DNA of 64,000 nucleotides from assembly GCF_000739815.1 (NCBI RefSeq), contig NZ_BBJJ01000001.1, positions 62,001 to 126,000 on the forward strand, read 5' to 3'. The notes under the pieces were generated by a model, which worked only from the letters and a program-made list of their open reading frames with translations, was not told the DNA's origin and made no database searches. A program made the translations under genes and the position numbers. How positions within the stretch are numbered: the first letter of the stretch is position 1; each line of letters opens with the position of its first letter. This document shows positions 1 through 8,828 of the stretch, one piece after another. This stretch comes from Paraburkholderia mimosarum LMG 23256 = NBRC 106338. GTDB taxonomy: Bacteria; Pseudomonadota; Gammaproteobacteria; Burkholderiales; Burkholderiaceae.

Positions 1-362
1 TGCGTGGTCTCGCGTATCACCATGGCGTCGCCGTCGGGCGTCGTGAGGTCCGAAGGCCACACCGTGCGCTGGAGCATCTGCGCCATGATCGGCGGCGCGA
101 TGGTCGCGATCAGCTCGTCGTCGGTGAAGCCTTCGCTCAGGCCGCGCACGTGCATCGTCAGACGAAAGCTGTCGTCGGAAGCGCTGCGGCGCACGAAATT
201 TTCCTCTACCAGGGTTTCCAGCAGGCGCCTCACCGTCGTGCGGTGCAGGCCCGTGGCCTCGCTCAGCTGCTGGCTCGTCGCGCGCCCGTTCTCCATGGCG
301 TTGAGCGCCTGGAGCACCTGAAGCCCGCGCGCCAGGCCCCGGACGTTTGCATACTTCGTCAT
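1..362 (-). CDS. mhpR: IclR-family regulator of the mhp operon, MhpR-like (partial)
   Basis: Probable transcriptional activator of the adjacent phenylpropionate operon. The reading frame starts at the ATG complementary to 360-362 and runs off the left edge, so only about 120 N-terminal residues are visible. The first ~70 residues form an IclR winged helix-turn-helix (…TSQQLSEATGLHRTTVRRLLETL…), followed by the start of the effector-binding part. It is divergent from mhpA, with a 191-bp gap that holds a 17-bp palindrome. Divergent IclR-mhpA is the arrangement known for MhpR in E. coli. The family call is firm. The specific MhpR role rests on context because the ligand domain is mostly missing. 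Confidence 0.85.
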   Translation of the reverse strand, partial: MTKYANVRGLARGLQVLQALNAMENGRATSQQLSEATGLHRTTVRRLLETLVEENFVRRSASDDSFRLTMHVRGLSEGFTDDELIATIAPPIMAQMLQRTVWPSDLTTPDGDAMVIRETT

Positions 363-386
363 CGAAAACGCCTTAAAAATCAACTG

Positions 387-403
387 TGTGCATTCTATGC
401 ACA
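387..403. promoter_or_regulatory. Palindromic operator for the IclR/MhpR regulator
   Basis: A perfect 7-bp inverted repeat with 3-bp spacer, TGTGCAT-TCT-ATGCACA. It lies between mhpR and mhpA, and its size and symmetry fit an IclR-family site. Its centre (395) is about 58 bp upstream of the start point expected from the promoter at 418-446, a position suited to an activator. Confidence 0.7.
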
Positions 404-417
404 TTTCTCCAAAAATG

Positions 418-446
418 TTGAGCGCGCACCGGACGGATCCTAGACT
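418..446 (+). promoter_or_regulatory. Predicted sigma70 promoter of the mhp operon
   Basis: TTGAGC at 418-423 and TAGACT at 441-446 with a 17-bp spacer, which places transcription start near 453 and leaves a leader of about 100 nt before mhpA. The -35 and -10 are each imperfect, as expected for an activator-dependent promoter. Predicted by eye only. Confidence 0.5.
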
Positions 447-553
447 CGCTTCACATCACCGCACCGTGGCAAAACGTCCAGGCCGGTGATCCGGATCAGG
501 CAAGACCTGTGAGCATCAGCAGCGGCCCCATGAGCCGCGCGAGAAGGAGACAC

Positions 554-2404
554 ATGAACACCCCCCTCGCCCACGAAGCGGACACCGTCCGCCCTCGCCA
601 TATCGACACGGACATCGCCATCATCGGCGCGGGTCCGGTCGGCCTCACGATCGCCAATATTCTCGGCCTGCAAGGCGTGCGTGTCACGGTCGTCGAAAAG
701 CTCGACGAGATCATCGACTACCCGCGCGCCATTGGTCTGGATGACGAAGCATTGCGCGTGTTCCAGTCGATCGGCCTCGCCGACGTGCTGGTGCCGCACA
801 CCACGCCCGACCACTGGATGCGATTCGTCACGAAGGACGGCCACTGCTTCGCCTCGATCGAGCCGCGCACCGACGAGTTCGGCTGGTCGCGCCGCAACGC
901 GTTCCTGCAGCCGTTGGCCGACCGCGTGCTGTACGAAGGTCTCGCGCGCTTCGAGAACGTGGAAGTGCTGTTCGGCCACAACGTCAATGCGTTCGAGCAG
1001 GATGCGCAGGGCGTGACGATCGACGTGAGCGATGCGGGCGGCGAGCGCCGCACGATCCGCGCGGCGTACATGGTGGGCGCGGACGGCGGCAACAGCTTCG
1101 TGCGCCGCGCGCTCAACGTGCCCTTTGAAGGCCGCACGAAGCCGAATCAATGGATCGTGGTGGACGTGCGCAACGACCCGATCGGCTCGCCGCATATCTA
1201 CATGCATTGCGATCATCAGCGCCCCTATGTTTCGGCGGCGCTGCCGCATGGCATTCGCCGTTTCGAGTTCATGGTGATGCCGGGCGAGACCGAAGAAGAA
1301 CTTTCGAAGCCGGAGAACATGGCCGCGCTGATCCGCAAGGTGGTGGCCGATCCCGACAAGGTGGACTACATCCGCAAGCGCGTGTACACGCACAACGCGC
1401 GCCTCGCCGAAACGTTCCGCGTGGACCGCGTTCTGCTCGCCGGCGACGCCGCGCACATCATGCCCGTGTGGCAGGGCCAGGGCTACAACAGCGGCATTCG
1501 CGACGCGAACAACCTGGGCTGGAAGCTCGCGATGGTCGCTAAGGGCGTGGCCGACAGCCGCCTGCTCGACACGTACACCGTGGAGCGCCGCGCGCATGCG
1601 CGCTCGATGATTCACCTCTCCGAAGTCGCAGGCGATATTTTCGCGCCCACCACGCGATTCGGTGCGCGTTTTCGCGATGCGTTCGTGCGCTCGATGAACG
1701 TGTTCCCTTCGGTGAAGCGCTATTTCGTGGAGATGCGCTTCAAGCCGATGCCGCGCTATGAAGCGGGCGTCGTGCTGCTGCCGCCGCCGCAAAGCACGGG
1801 CGGCTGGCTCGCGCGCCTGCTGGAGCGCTCGGGCAACTCCGCGCCTGGCCGCCTGCTCGGCCTCATGAGCCAGAAGCGCGACTCGCTGATCGGCCGCCTC
1901 GCCTATGGGCGCGATCCGCTCGCCGCCTCGCCGGTGGGCCGCATGTTCATCCAGCCGCGCGTGCGCCTCGCCGACGGCCGCGTGGTGCGCCTCGACGACG
2001 CGATCGGCAACGGCTTCGCGGTGCTCGCCTGGGGCGCGGACCCGACCTTCGGCCTCACGCCGCAGGCGCGCGCGCTGTGGGAGCGCCTGGGTGCGCGCTT
2101 CGTCGTCGCGAAGCCCGACGTGCAGCTCGACTACGCCGATGACGTGCCCGAGGGCGTGCTCGCGCTCGGCGACGTGCAGGGCCGCCTGAAAGAGTGGTTC
2201 GGCCGCTTGCCCCAATCCGTCGTGCTGCTGCGCCCGGACCGCTTCGTCGCGGGCGTGTGCACGCCGCAACAGGTATCCAACGCGATCGTCGAACTCGCGG
2301 GCAAGCTCGGCATGACCGACGCCGTGCTGCGCGAAGCGAGCGCAGCGGCCCCGCAAAACCGTCCCGTGCGCGGCGTGGCTGTCGCGCGCGCTGCAGGAGC
2401 ATGA
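554..2404 (+). CDS. mhpA: 3-(3-hydroxyphenyl)propionate hydroxylase (FAD monooxygenase)
   Basis: A 616-residue class A flavoprotein monooxygenase that would hydroxylate 3-(3-hydroxyphenyl)propionate to the 2,3-dihydroxy compound using NAD(P)H and O2 in the cytoplasm. The FAD Rossmann fingerprint GAGPVG is at residues 25-30. The second flavin motif, [16 protein letters not shown], has its Gly-Asp near 297-298. A thioredoxin-like C-terminal extension is typical of this family. The ATG at 554 is chosen because GAGAAGGAGA sits just upstream; an in-frame ATG at 509 lacks this. It is the first gene of the operon, and its stop overlaps the start of mhpB. The length is slightly above the E. coli protein, and a close homologue using another 3-substituted phenol is possible. 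Confidence 0.93.
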   Translation: MNTPLAHEADTVRPRHIDTDIAIIGAGPVGLTIANILGLQGVRVTVVEKLDEIIDYPRAIGLDDEALRVFQSIGLADVLVPHTTPDHWMRFVTKDGHCFASIEPRTDEFGWSRRNAFLQPLADRVLYEGLARFENVEVLFGHNVNAFEQDAQGVTIDVSDAGGERRTIRAAYMVGADGGNSFVRRALNVPFEGRTKPNQWIVVDVRNDPIGSPHIYMHCDHQRPYVSAALPHGIRRFEFMVMPGETEEELSKPENMAALIRKVVADPDKVDYIRKRVYTHNARLAETFRVDRVLLAGDAAHIMPVWQGQGYNSGIRDANNLGWKLAMVAKGVADSRLLDTYTVERRAHARSMIHLSEVAGDIFAPTTRFGARFRDAFVRSMNVFPSVKRYFVEMRFKPMPRYEAGVVLLPPPQSTGGWLARLLERSGNSAPGRLLGLMSQKRDSLIGRLAYGRDPLAASPVGRMFIQPRVRLADGRVVRLDDAIGNGFAVLAWGADPTFGLTPQARALWERLGARFVVAKPDVQLDYADDVPEGVLALGDVQGRLKEWFGRLPQSVVLLRPDRFVAGVCTPQQVSNAIVELAGKLGMTDAVLREASAAAPQNRPVRGVAVARAAGA

Positions 2405-3351
2405 CCATGCCGATTCAACTTGAATGTCTGTCGCACACGCCGTTGCACGGCTATCTCGATCCCGCGCCCGAAGTGGTGGCCGAAGTCGAGCGCGTGTGCG
2501 GCGCCGCGCGCGAGCGCGTGGAAGCCTTCAATCCGGACGTGATCGTTGCGTTCGCACCCGATCACTACAACGGTTTCTTCTATGACATGATGCCGCCGTT
2601 CTGTATCGGCGCGCGTGCGGAAGCGATCGGCGACTTCAAGAGCATGGCCGGCACGCTGCCGGTGCCGGAAGCACTCGCGCACGCGCTTGCGGAAAGCGTG
2701 CTCGCCGCCGATATCGACGTCGCGCTCTCGTACCGCATGCAGGTCGATCACGGCTGCGCGCAGGCGCTCGAAGTGCTCACGGGCGGTCTCGACCGCTATC
2801 CCGTGATTCCGGTGTTCATCAACTCCGTTGCGCCGCCCATGGCGACGCTGCGCCGTGCACGCCTGCTCGGCGATGCGATCGGCCGGTTTTTCTCGCGCAG
2901 CGACAAGCGCGTGCTCGTGGTGGGATCGGGCGGCATTTCGCACGAGCCGCCGGTGCCGGAACTGTCCGGCGCGACGGCCGAAGTCGCCGAGCGCCTGATC
3001 GCGGGACGCAACCCGTCGCCCGACTCGCGCGCCGCGCGCCAGGCGCGCACCGTGGCCGCCGCGAAGTCGTTCGCGGCCGGCGACAGCCAACTGCATCCGC
3101 TCAATCCCGAATGGGACCGCGCGTTTCTCGCGCGTCTCGAATCGGGCGAACTCACCGCCGTGGACGGCATGACCAATGCCGCCATCACGCGCGACGGCGG
3201 CAAGTCGGCACACGAGATCCGCACGTGGGTTGCGGCGTTCGGCGCACTGGCCGCTTTTGGCCCCTATCGCGCCTCGATTGATTACTACCGCGAGATTCCC
3301 GAGTGGATCGCAGGCTTCGCGGCCATGCACGCCGCACCCGCAGCGGCTTGA
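2401..3351 (+). CDS. mhpB: 2,3-dihydroxyphenylpropionate 1,2-dioxygenase (extradiol, class III)
   Basis: A 316-residue LigB-superfamily non-heme iron extradiol dioxygenase that cleaves the catecholic ring of 2,3-dihydroxyphenylpropionate to the nonadienedioate ring-fission product. Recognisable segments are the N-terminal [12 protein letters not shown], the central [16 protein letters not shown] and the DHGCAQ region that supply family histidines. The length matches the usual ~314 residues. The ATG at 2401 overlaps the mhpA stop as ATGA, indicating translational coupling; a second in-frame ATG lies at 2407. It sits between the hydroxylase and the hydratase, as expected for the second pathway step. 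Confidence 0.95.
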   Translation: MTMPIQLECLSHTPLHGYLDPAPEVVAEVERVCGAARERVEAFNPDVIVAFAPDHYNGFFYDMMPPFCIGARAEAIGDFKSMAGTLPVPEALAHALAESVLAADIDVALSYRMQVDHGCAQALEVLTGGLDRYPVIPVFINSVAPPMATLRRARLLGDAIGRFFSRSDKRVLVVGSGGISHEPPVPELSGATAEVAERLIAGRNPSPDSRAARQARTVAAAKSFAAGDSQLHPLNPEWDRAFLARLESGELTAVDGMTNAAITRDGGKSAHEIRTWVAAFGALAAFGPYRASIDYYREIPEWIAGFAAMHAAPAAA

Positions 3352-3379
3352 TAGAAAGTACGGACTCCGGAGAATCCTC

Positions 3380-4183
3380 ATGTCAGATTCGAAATTCGTA
3401 GCGGCGCTGGCCGCGCGCCTGCGCGAAGCCGAAGCCTCGCGCAACGTGATCGAGCCGGTGCGCGGTGAGATCGCGACGGGCGGCATTCCGCTGGACGATA
3501 TCGCGACCGCCTACGCGGTGCAGCAGGCCAACGTCGACCTTCGCGTGGCCAACGGCGAGCGCATCGTGGGCCGCAAGATCGGCCTCACGTCGCTCGCGGT
3601 GCAAAAGCAACTGGGCGTCGATCAGCCCGATTTCGGGGCGCTCTTCGCTTCGATGGCCTACGGCGACGCGCAAGCGATTCCGCTTTCGCAGCTGATCCAG
3701 CCGAAGGTCGAAGCGGAAATCGCGCTCGTGCTGGAGCGCGACCTCACGTTCGAAAAACACACCTTCGTCGATATCCTGCGCGCCAGTGCGTATGCGCTCG
3801 CGGCCATCGAAGTGGTGGACAGCCGCATCCAGAACTGGGACATCCGTTTCGTCGACACGGTGGCCGACAACGCGTCGAGCGCGCGCTTCGTGGTGGGCAG
3901 CCGCCCCGTGCCGCTTTCGCAGATCGACCTCACCGCATGCGCGATGGAACTCTCGCGCGAGGGCGAGGTGCTCTCGCGCGGCAACGGCGCGGCTTGCCTC
4001 GGCAATCCGCTCAACGCCGCCGTATGGCTCGCAGACCGCATGGTCCAGCTCGGCACGCCGCTGCGTGCGGGCGACGTGGTGCTCACGGGCGCGCTCGGCC
4101 CCATGGTCGCCGTGAAGGAACCCGGCACATTTACCGCGCAGATCGAAGGCCTCGGCAGCGTTCGCGCGACTTTCTCCGCCTGA
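3380..4183 (+). CDS. mhpD: 2-hydroxypenta-2,4-dienoate hydratase
   Basis: A 267-residue member of the hydratase/decarboxylase (FAH-like) family that adds water to 2-hydroxypenta-2,4-dienoate to give 4-hydroxy-2-oxovalerate. The family signature region [23 protein letters not shown] and the acidic metal-binding stretch [15 protein letters not shown] (residues ~115-130) are visible. The ATG at 3380 follows CTCCGGAGAATCCTC, a good ribosome site, 28 bases after mhpB. The longer open frame upstream overlaps mhpB and is not used. The length is close to E. coli MhpD (269). Confidence 0.94.
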   Translation: MSDSKFVAALAARLREAEASRNVIEPVRGEIATGGIPLDDIATAYAVQQANVDLRVANGERIVGRKIGLTSLAVQKQLGVDQPDFGALFASMAYGDAQAIPLSQLIQPKVEAEIALVLERDLTFEKHTFVDILRASAYALAAIEVVDSRIQNWDIRFVDTVADNASSARFVVGSRPVPLSQIDLTACAMELSREGEVLSRGNGAACLGNPLNAAVWLADRMVQLGTPLRAGDVVLTGALGPMVAVKEPGTFTAQIEGLGSVRATFSA

Positions 4184-4196
4184 TACAGGAATTCAT

Positions 4197-5147
4197 ATGG
4201 CTTCCGAAAAACTCAAGGCCGCGATCATCGGCTCCGGCAACATCGGCACGGATCTGATGATCAAGATCCTGCGCAACAGCAAGCATCTGGAGATGGCGGC
4301 GATGGTCGGCATCGACCCGAACTCCGATGGCCTCGCGCGCGCCGCGCGCCTCGGCGTGGCGACGACGCATGAAGGCGTCGTCGGCCTCACGCGCCTGCCC
4401 GTGTTCAACGACATCGACTTCGTGTTCGATGCCACTTCGGCCGGCGCGCACGTGAAGAACGACGCGCTGCTGCGCGCGTTCAAGCCGTCGATCCGCATGA
4501 TCGACCTCACGCCCGCCGCGATCGGTCCGTACTGCGTGCCGGTCGTGAACATCGACGCGCATATCGAAGCGCTCAACGTCAACATGGTCACTTGCGGCGG
4601 CCAGGCCACCATTCCGATGGTCGCGGCGGTCTCGCGCGTGGCGAAGGTCCATTACGCCGAAATCGTCGCCTCGATCAGCAGCAAGTCGGCGGGTCCCGGC
4701 ACGCGCGCCAACATCGACGAGTTCACCGAAACGACGTCGAAGGCCATCGAAGTGGTGGGCGGCGCCGCGAAGGGCAAGGCCATCATCGTGCTGAACCCGG
4801 CGGAGCCGCCGGTCATGATGCGCGACACGGTTTATACGCTCTCCGAACTGGCGGACCGCGAGAAGGTCGAGCAGTCGATCGAAGAGATGGTCGCGAAGGT
4901 GCATGCCTATGTGCCGGGCTATCGCCTCAAGCAAAAGGTGCAGTTCGACGAGATCCCCGCGAGCGCGCCTTTGAATATTCCGGGCCTCGGCAAGTTCAGC
5001 GGCCTGAAGACTTCGGTGTTCCTCGAAGTCGAAGGCGCCGCGCATTATCTGCCCGCTTACGCAGGCAATCTCGACATCATGACTTCCGCCGCGCTCGCCA
5101 CTGCCGAACGCATGGCGCAGACGCTTCTGAGCGTGCAAGGAGCCTAA
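4197..5147 (+). CDS. mhpF: Acetaldehyde dehydrogenase (acetylating)
   Basis: A 316-residue CoA-acylating acetaldehyde dehydrogenase that converts acetaldehyde from the aldolase into acetyl-CoA with NAD+. The N-terminal nucleotide-binding fold begins [13 protein letters not shown]. The catalytic cysteine is expected in [13 protein letters not shown]. The length equals that of MhpF/DmpF proteins. It begins 13 bases after mhpD with AGGAATTCAT as ribosome site and ends 4 bases before mhpE. The two enzymes normally form a channelling complex, which their tight pairing here supports. Confidence 0.96.
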   Translation: MASEKLKAAIIGSGNIGTDLMIKILRNSKHLEMAAMVGIDPNSDGLARAARLGVATTHEGVVGLTRLPVFNDIDFVFDATSAGAHVKNDALLRAFKPSIRMIDLTPAAIGPYCVPVVNIDAHIEALNVNMVTCGGQATIPMVAAVSRVAKVHYAEIVASISSKSAGPGTRANIDEFTETTSKAIEVVGGAAKGKAIIVLNPAEPPVMMRDTVYTLSELADREKVEQSIEEMVAKVHAYVPGYRLKQKVQFDEIPASAPLNIPGLGKFSGLKTSVFLEVEGAAHYLPAYAGNLDIMTSAALATAERMAQTLLSVQGA

Positions 5148-5151
5148 GGCC

Positions 5152-6195
5152 ATGAGCAATACGAACATCGCGAGCAAGAAACTCTATATTTCGGACGTGA
5201 CGCTGCGCGACGGCAGCCACGCCATTCGCCATCAATACTCGATCCAGAACGTGCAGGACATCGCCCGCGCGCTGGACCGCGCGAAGGTGGACAGCATCGA
5301 AGTTGCCCACGGCGATGGCCTGCAAGGGTCGAGCTTCAACTACGGTTTCGGCGCGCACAGCGACCTGGAATGGATCGAGGCCGTGGCCGACGTGGTCACG
5401 CACGCGCAGATCGCCACGCTGCTCTTGCCCGGCATCGGCACGATTCACGACCTGAAGGCCGCGTATGACGCGGGCGCGCGCGTGGTGCGCATCGCCACGC
5501 ATTGCACGGAAGCCGACATTTCGAAGCAGCACATCGAATACGCGCGCGAACTGGGCATGGACACCGTGGGCTTCCTGATGATGAGCCATATGACCACGCC
5601 GGAGAATCTCGCGGTCGAAGCGAAGAAGATGGAAAGCTACGGCGCCACCTGCATCTACGTGGTCGATTCGGGCGGCGCGCTCACGATGAACGACGTGCGC
5701 GACCGCTTCCGTGCCGTCAAGCAAGTGCTGAAACCCGAAACGCAAACGGGCATGCACGCGCACCACAACCTGTCGCTCGGCGTGGCGAACTCGATCGTGG
5801 CCGTGGAAGAAGGTTGCGACCGCATCGATGCGTCGCTGGCGGGCATGGGCGCTGGCGCGGGCAACGCGCCGCTCGAAGTGTTCATCGGGGCGGCGGAACG
5901 CATGGGCTGGAACCACGGCACCGATCTCTACACGCTGATGGATGCCGCCGACGACATCGTGCGCCCGTTGCAGGATCGCCCGGTTCGCGTGGACCGCGAA
6001 ACGCTGGCACTCGGTTATGCGGGCGTGTATTCGAGCTTCCTTCGCCACTCGGAAGTGGCGGCGAAGAAGTACGACCTGAAGACGGTGGATATCCTCGTCG
6101 AACTGGGCAAGCGCCGGATGGTGGGCGGCCAGGAAGACATGATCGTTGACGTGGCGCTCGACCTGAAGAAGCGCCAGGAAGCCCTGCAGTCCTGA
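5152..6195 (+). CDS. mhpE: 4-hydroxy-2-oxovalerate aldolase
   Basis: A 347-residue HMGL-like TIM-barrel aldolase that splits 4-hydroxy-2-oxovalerate to pyruvate and acetaldehyde and passes the latter to MhpF. The family start is visible as [17 protein letters not shown], with the Arg-Asp pair of the active site. The metal-ligand motif [14 protein letters not shown] is near residues 200-213, followed by the C-terminal DmpG communication domain. AAGGAGCCTAAGGCC gives the ribosome site. A 96-base gap separates it from the transporter gene. Confidence 0.96.
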   Translation: MSNTNIASKKLYISDVTLRDGSHAIRHQYSIQNVQDIARALDRAKVDSIEVAHGDGLQGSSFNYGFGAHSDLEWIEAVADVVTHAQIATLLLPGIGTIHDLKAAYDAGARVVRIATHCTEADISKQHIEYARELGMDTVGFLMMSHMTTPENLAVEAKKMESYGATCIYVVDSGGALTMNDVRDRFRAVKQVLKPETQTGMHAHHNLSLGVANSIVAVEEGCDRIDASLAGMGAGAGNAPLEVFIGAAERMGWNHGTDLYTLMDAADDIVRPLQDRPVRVDRETLALGYAGVYSSFLRHSEVAAKKYDLKTVDILVELGKRRMVGGQEDMIVDVALDLKKRQEALQS

Positions 6196-6291
6196 GTGCG
6201 CGCGCCGTGCAACGCCATCGGGTGTTGCGCGGCGTTGCCACATACAGCCGCCGGAAAGAGCGGCTTACATATACATATCGTGGAGACTTTT

Positions 6292-7539
6292 ATGACGTCG
6301 CGAAACAGTAGTGCTGGAGGAAATGGAACGAGCAGCAAGGCAACCATCGCCCTGTGTCTGGCGATTGCGCTGCTCGAGGGGCTGGACCTGCAATCGGCGG
6401 GCGTAGCCGGACCGCGCATGGCGAAGGAGTTTCATCTCGCCGTGGCGCAGATGGGGTGGGCGTTCAGCGCGGGCGCCATCGGCCTGCTGCCGGGCGCGGC
6501 GCTGGGCGGGCGGCTCGCCGACCGCTTTGGCCGCAAGCGCGTGCTGATGTGGTCGGTGACGCTGTTCGGGCTCTTCTCGCTCGCCACGACGATGGTGTGG
6601 AACTTCGAGAGCCTGCTCGTCGCGCGTCTGCTCACGGGTCTCGGCCTCGGCGCGGCCATGCCGAACCTGATCGCGCTGTGCTCGGAGGCCGCGGGCCCGC
6701 AGCAGCGCAGCACGGCGGTGGGCGCGATGTACTGCGGCATGCCGTTCGGCGCGGCGATCGCCGCGGTGATCGGCATGCTCGGCACCGGCGACGCAAGCTG
6801 GCGTCACGTGTTCTATGTCGGCGGCCTCGGCCCCATCGTGATGGTGCCGCTGCTCGGTCTGTTCCTGCGCGAGTCGCAGCAGTTCGTGGCGGCGAAGGCT
6901 TCGGTGGGGGCGAAGGCTGGCACGCCGGGTGTGACGGAAGCGCTGTGGCGCCACGGCCGCGCGCGCACCACGATCGCGCTGTGGATCAGCTACCTCGGCA
7001 CGCTGATCGTGCTGTACTTCCTGATGAACTGGCTGCCCTCGATGGTGCTCGCACGCGGCCTCTCGCGCGTGCAGTCCAACCTCGTGCTCATGATGTTCAA
7101 CATCGGCGGCGGCATCGGTGCCGTTGCGATCGCAACGATCATGGATCGATTCGGTCGCCGTGGCACGGTGATCGGCATGTACGTGGGCATGGTCGCCGCA
7201 CTGGCCGTGCTCGCGAGCGCAGGTAGCGCGAGCGCGACTGCGGTGGGCGGGCTGCTTTGTGGTTTCTTCATCGTGGGAGGCCAGTCGGTGCTCTACGCGC
7301 TCGCGGGCCATGCGTATCCCACGGAAGTGCGTGGCACGGGCGTGGGCGCGGCGGTGGCTGTCGGGCGCCTGGGCTCAATTCTCGGGCCGCTGGTGGCAGG
7401 GCAGCTGTTCGCGCTGGGTCAGAGTCCGTCGATGCTGGTGGGCGCGAGCATTCCGCTCGCCTTGGTCGCCGCGCTCGCGGCGCTCACTGTAGTGGGCGCG
7501 TTCAGGCAGCGCGGCGCGCTCGGCGCGCAGGGCGCATGA
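6292..7539 (+). CDS. mhpT: MFS transporter, probable 3-hydroxyphenylpropionate importer
   Basis: A 415-residue, 12-helix major facilitator protein of the aromatic acid:H+ symporter type, predicted to sit in the inner membrane and bring the pathway substrate in. The loop 2-3 signature GGRLADRFGRKRVL is clear, as is its weaker second-half copy MDRFGRRG. The first helix begins after a hydrophilic ~18-residue N-terminus (…KATIALCLAIALLEGLDLQSAGVAGP), which resembles the aromatic-acid family motif. The ATG at 6292 follows GTGGAGACTTTT; the upstream in-frame ATG overlaps non-coding sequence. It lies inside the operon between mhpE and mhpC, and this supports the substrate call. Confidence 0.85.
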   Translation: MTSRNSSAGGNGTSSKATIALCLAIALLEGLDLQSAGVAGPRMAKEFHLAVAQMGWAFSAGAIGLLPGAALGGRLADRFGRKRVLMWSVTLFGLFSLATTMVWNFESLLVARLLTGLGLGAAMPNLIALCSEAAGPQQRSTAVGAMYCGMPFGAAIAAVIGMLGTGDASWRHVFYVGGLGPIVMVPLLGLFLRESQQFVAAKASVGAKAGTPGVTEALWRHGRARTTIALWISYLGTLIVLYFLMNWLPSMVLARGLSRVQSNLVLMMFNIGGGIGAVAIATIMDRFGRRGTVIGMYVGMVAALAVLASAGSASATAVGGLLCGFFIVGGQSVLYALAGHAYPTEVRGTGVGAAVAVGRLGSILGPLVAGQLFALGQSPSMLVGASIPLALVAALAALTVVGAFRQRGALGAQGA

Positions 7540-7548
7540 AATTGAAGG

Positions 7549-7570
7549 GGAGAAGGCGCGTGCCTTCTCC
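7549..7570 (+). other. Intercistronic RNA hairpin between mhpT and mhpC
   Basis: A perfect 9-bp stem, GGAGAAGGC / GCCTTCTCC, with a 4-base GCGT loop, ending 34 bases before the mhpC start. There is no T-run directly after it, so it looks more like a processing or stability element, or a weak attenuator, than a full terminator. Confidence 0.6.
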
Positions 7571-7604
7571 GGTACGAGTGATTACGTTTTAGAGGATGGT
7601 CATC

Positions 7605-8474
7605 ATGACGGCAACGGCACAGGCAATCACGGAAGCCTCGACGAGCAGGTTCGCTCGCGTGAAGGACGGCGAGGTCGAGTTCCAGATTCACTACAACGAC
7701 GCGGGCGAAGGCGCCGAAACGGTCGTCATGCTGCACGGCTCGGGTCCGGGCGCGAGCGGCTGGGCTAACTTCAACCGCAACGTCGAGCCGCTCGTCGCGG
7801 CAGGCTACCGCGTGATCCTGATGGATTGCCCGGGCTGGAGCAAGAGCGACCCCGTCGTGTGCACGAGTTCGCGCTCGGACCTGAATGGCCGCGTGCTCAA
7901 GGGCCTGCTGGACGTGCTCGACATCGAGCGCGTGCATATTCTCGGCAACTCGATGGGCGGCCACAGCGCCGTGGCCTTCGCGCTCGCCAACCCGCAGCGC
8001 GTGGGCAAGCTCGTGCTGATGGGCGGCGGCACCGGCGGACCGAGCAACTTCGTGCCGATGCCCACCGAAGGCATCAAGCTGCTGCAAGGCCTCTATCGCG
8101 AGCCGACCATCGAGAACCTCAAGCGCATGATGAACGTGTTCGTGTACGACGCGAGCGCGCTCACCGACGAACTGATGCAAACGCGCCTCGAAAACATGCT
8201 CGCGCGCCGCGACCACCTCGAAAACTTCGTGAAGAGCCTGGCCGCGTTCCCGAAGCAGTTCAGCGACTATGGTGCGCGCCTTGGCGAAATCGCCGCGCCC
8301 ACGCTCGTGATCTGGGGCCGCGACGACCGCTTCGTGCCGATGGATATCGGCCTGCGCCTGCTGGCCGGCATGCAGAACGCGCAACTGCACGTGTTCAACC
8401 GCTGCGGCCACTGGGCGCAATGGGAGCATGCGGAAGCGTTCAACCGCATGGTGATCGATTTCCTGAAACACTAA
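7605..8474 (+). CDS. mhpC: 2-hydroxy-6-oxonona-2,4-dienedioate hydrolase (alpha/beta)
   Basis: A 289-residue C-C bond hydrolase that cleaves the meta-ring-fission product to 2-hydroxypentadienoate and succinate. The oxyanion motif [11 protein letters not shown] is characteristic of the MhpC/BphD group. The nucleophile elbow GNSMGG has Ser116, the acid is in WGRDDRF (Asp240/241) and the base is His269 in [10 protein letters not shown]. The ATG at 7605 is preferred because the GAGG at 7591-7594 is correctly spaced from it; the ATG at 7596 is too close. The gene is last in the operon and is followed by terminator hairpins. Confidence 0.94.
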   Translation: MTATAQAITEASTSRFARVKDGEVEFQIHYNDAGEGAETVVMLHGSGPGASGWANFNRNVEPLVAAGYRVILMDCPGWSKSDPVVCTSSRSDLNGRVLKGLLDVLDIERVHILGNSMGGHSAVAFALANPQRVGKLVLMGGGTGGPSNFVPMPTEGIKLLQGLYREPTIENLKRMMNVFVYDASALTDELMQTRLENMLARRDHLENFVKSLAAFPKQFSDYGARLGEIAAPTLVIWGRDDRFVPMDIGLRLLAGMQNAQLHVFNRCGHWAQWEHAEAFNRMVIDFLKH

Positions 8475-8484
8475 GCGCGGTGAC

Positions 8485-8553
8485 GAAGCGGCTTCGAGCC
8501 GCTTCATTGTCCGCATGGCGATGCGGCGCATCTCACGGTGCGCCGTTTTTTTT
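8485..8553 (+). terminator. Two hairpins ending the mhp operon
   Basis: The first is a perfect 9-bp stem, GAAGCGGCT-TCG-AGCCGCTTC (8485-8505). The second (8524-8545) has stem CGGCGCA / TGCGCCG and is followed by eight T residues (8546-8553), a classical intrinsic terminator. Together they separate the operon from the next transporter gene. Confidence 0.88.
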
Positions 8554-8828
8554 GGGCTGGCGCTGGATTGCCTGTGACGCCAGTTTCGTCGGATGAAATC
8601 CGGTGCCACCGATGTCCGCCGCGTGTTCTAAAGAGAAACCATTATTAGCGTAAAGCGAACCGATTCGTCATTGACAAATTAACGCCAACCCTCCTATGAT
8701 CGGCTCACTGCCTGGCGACGCGCGCAGCACCTGCGTCCCGGCGAGCCGCGCAAGGCGCGCAAGACGCCGCGTACCCACGGTCTGCCCGGTTGCCCGGGCG
8801 AGCCGGAGTCATGTTTGGAGACTGGCAG
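8554..8828. other. Intergenic leader between the mhp operon and the MFS gene
   Basis: No protein gene is supported here. The stretch holds the promoter at 8671-8700 and a predicted leader of roughly 120 nt, rich in GC and containing CCCGG/CCGGG segments that could pair. I recognise no known riboswitch. Confidence 0.5.
8671..8700 (+). promoter_or_regulatory. Consensus-like sigma70 promoter upstream of the MFS gene
   Basis: TTGACA (8671-8676, perfect -35) and TATGAT (8695-8700) are separated by 18 bp in an unusually AT-rich patch. Transcription would start near 8707. This is one of the strongest-looking promoters in the window. Confidence 0.75.

Noticed and set aside
440..2356. 638-codon open frame antisense to mhpA
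   Set aside because: It mirrors mhpA and arises from GC-rich codon bias. Its His/Arg/Ala-rich translation has no domain and no ribosome site, while mhpA is unmistakable.
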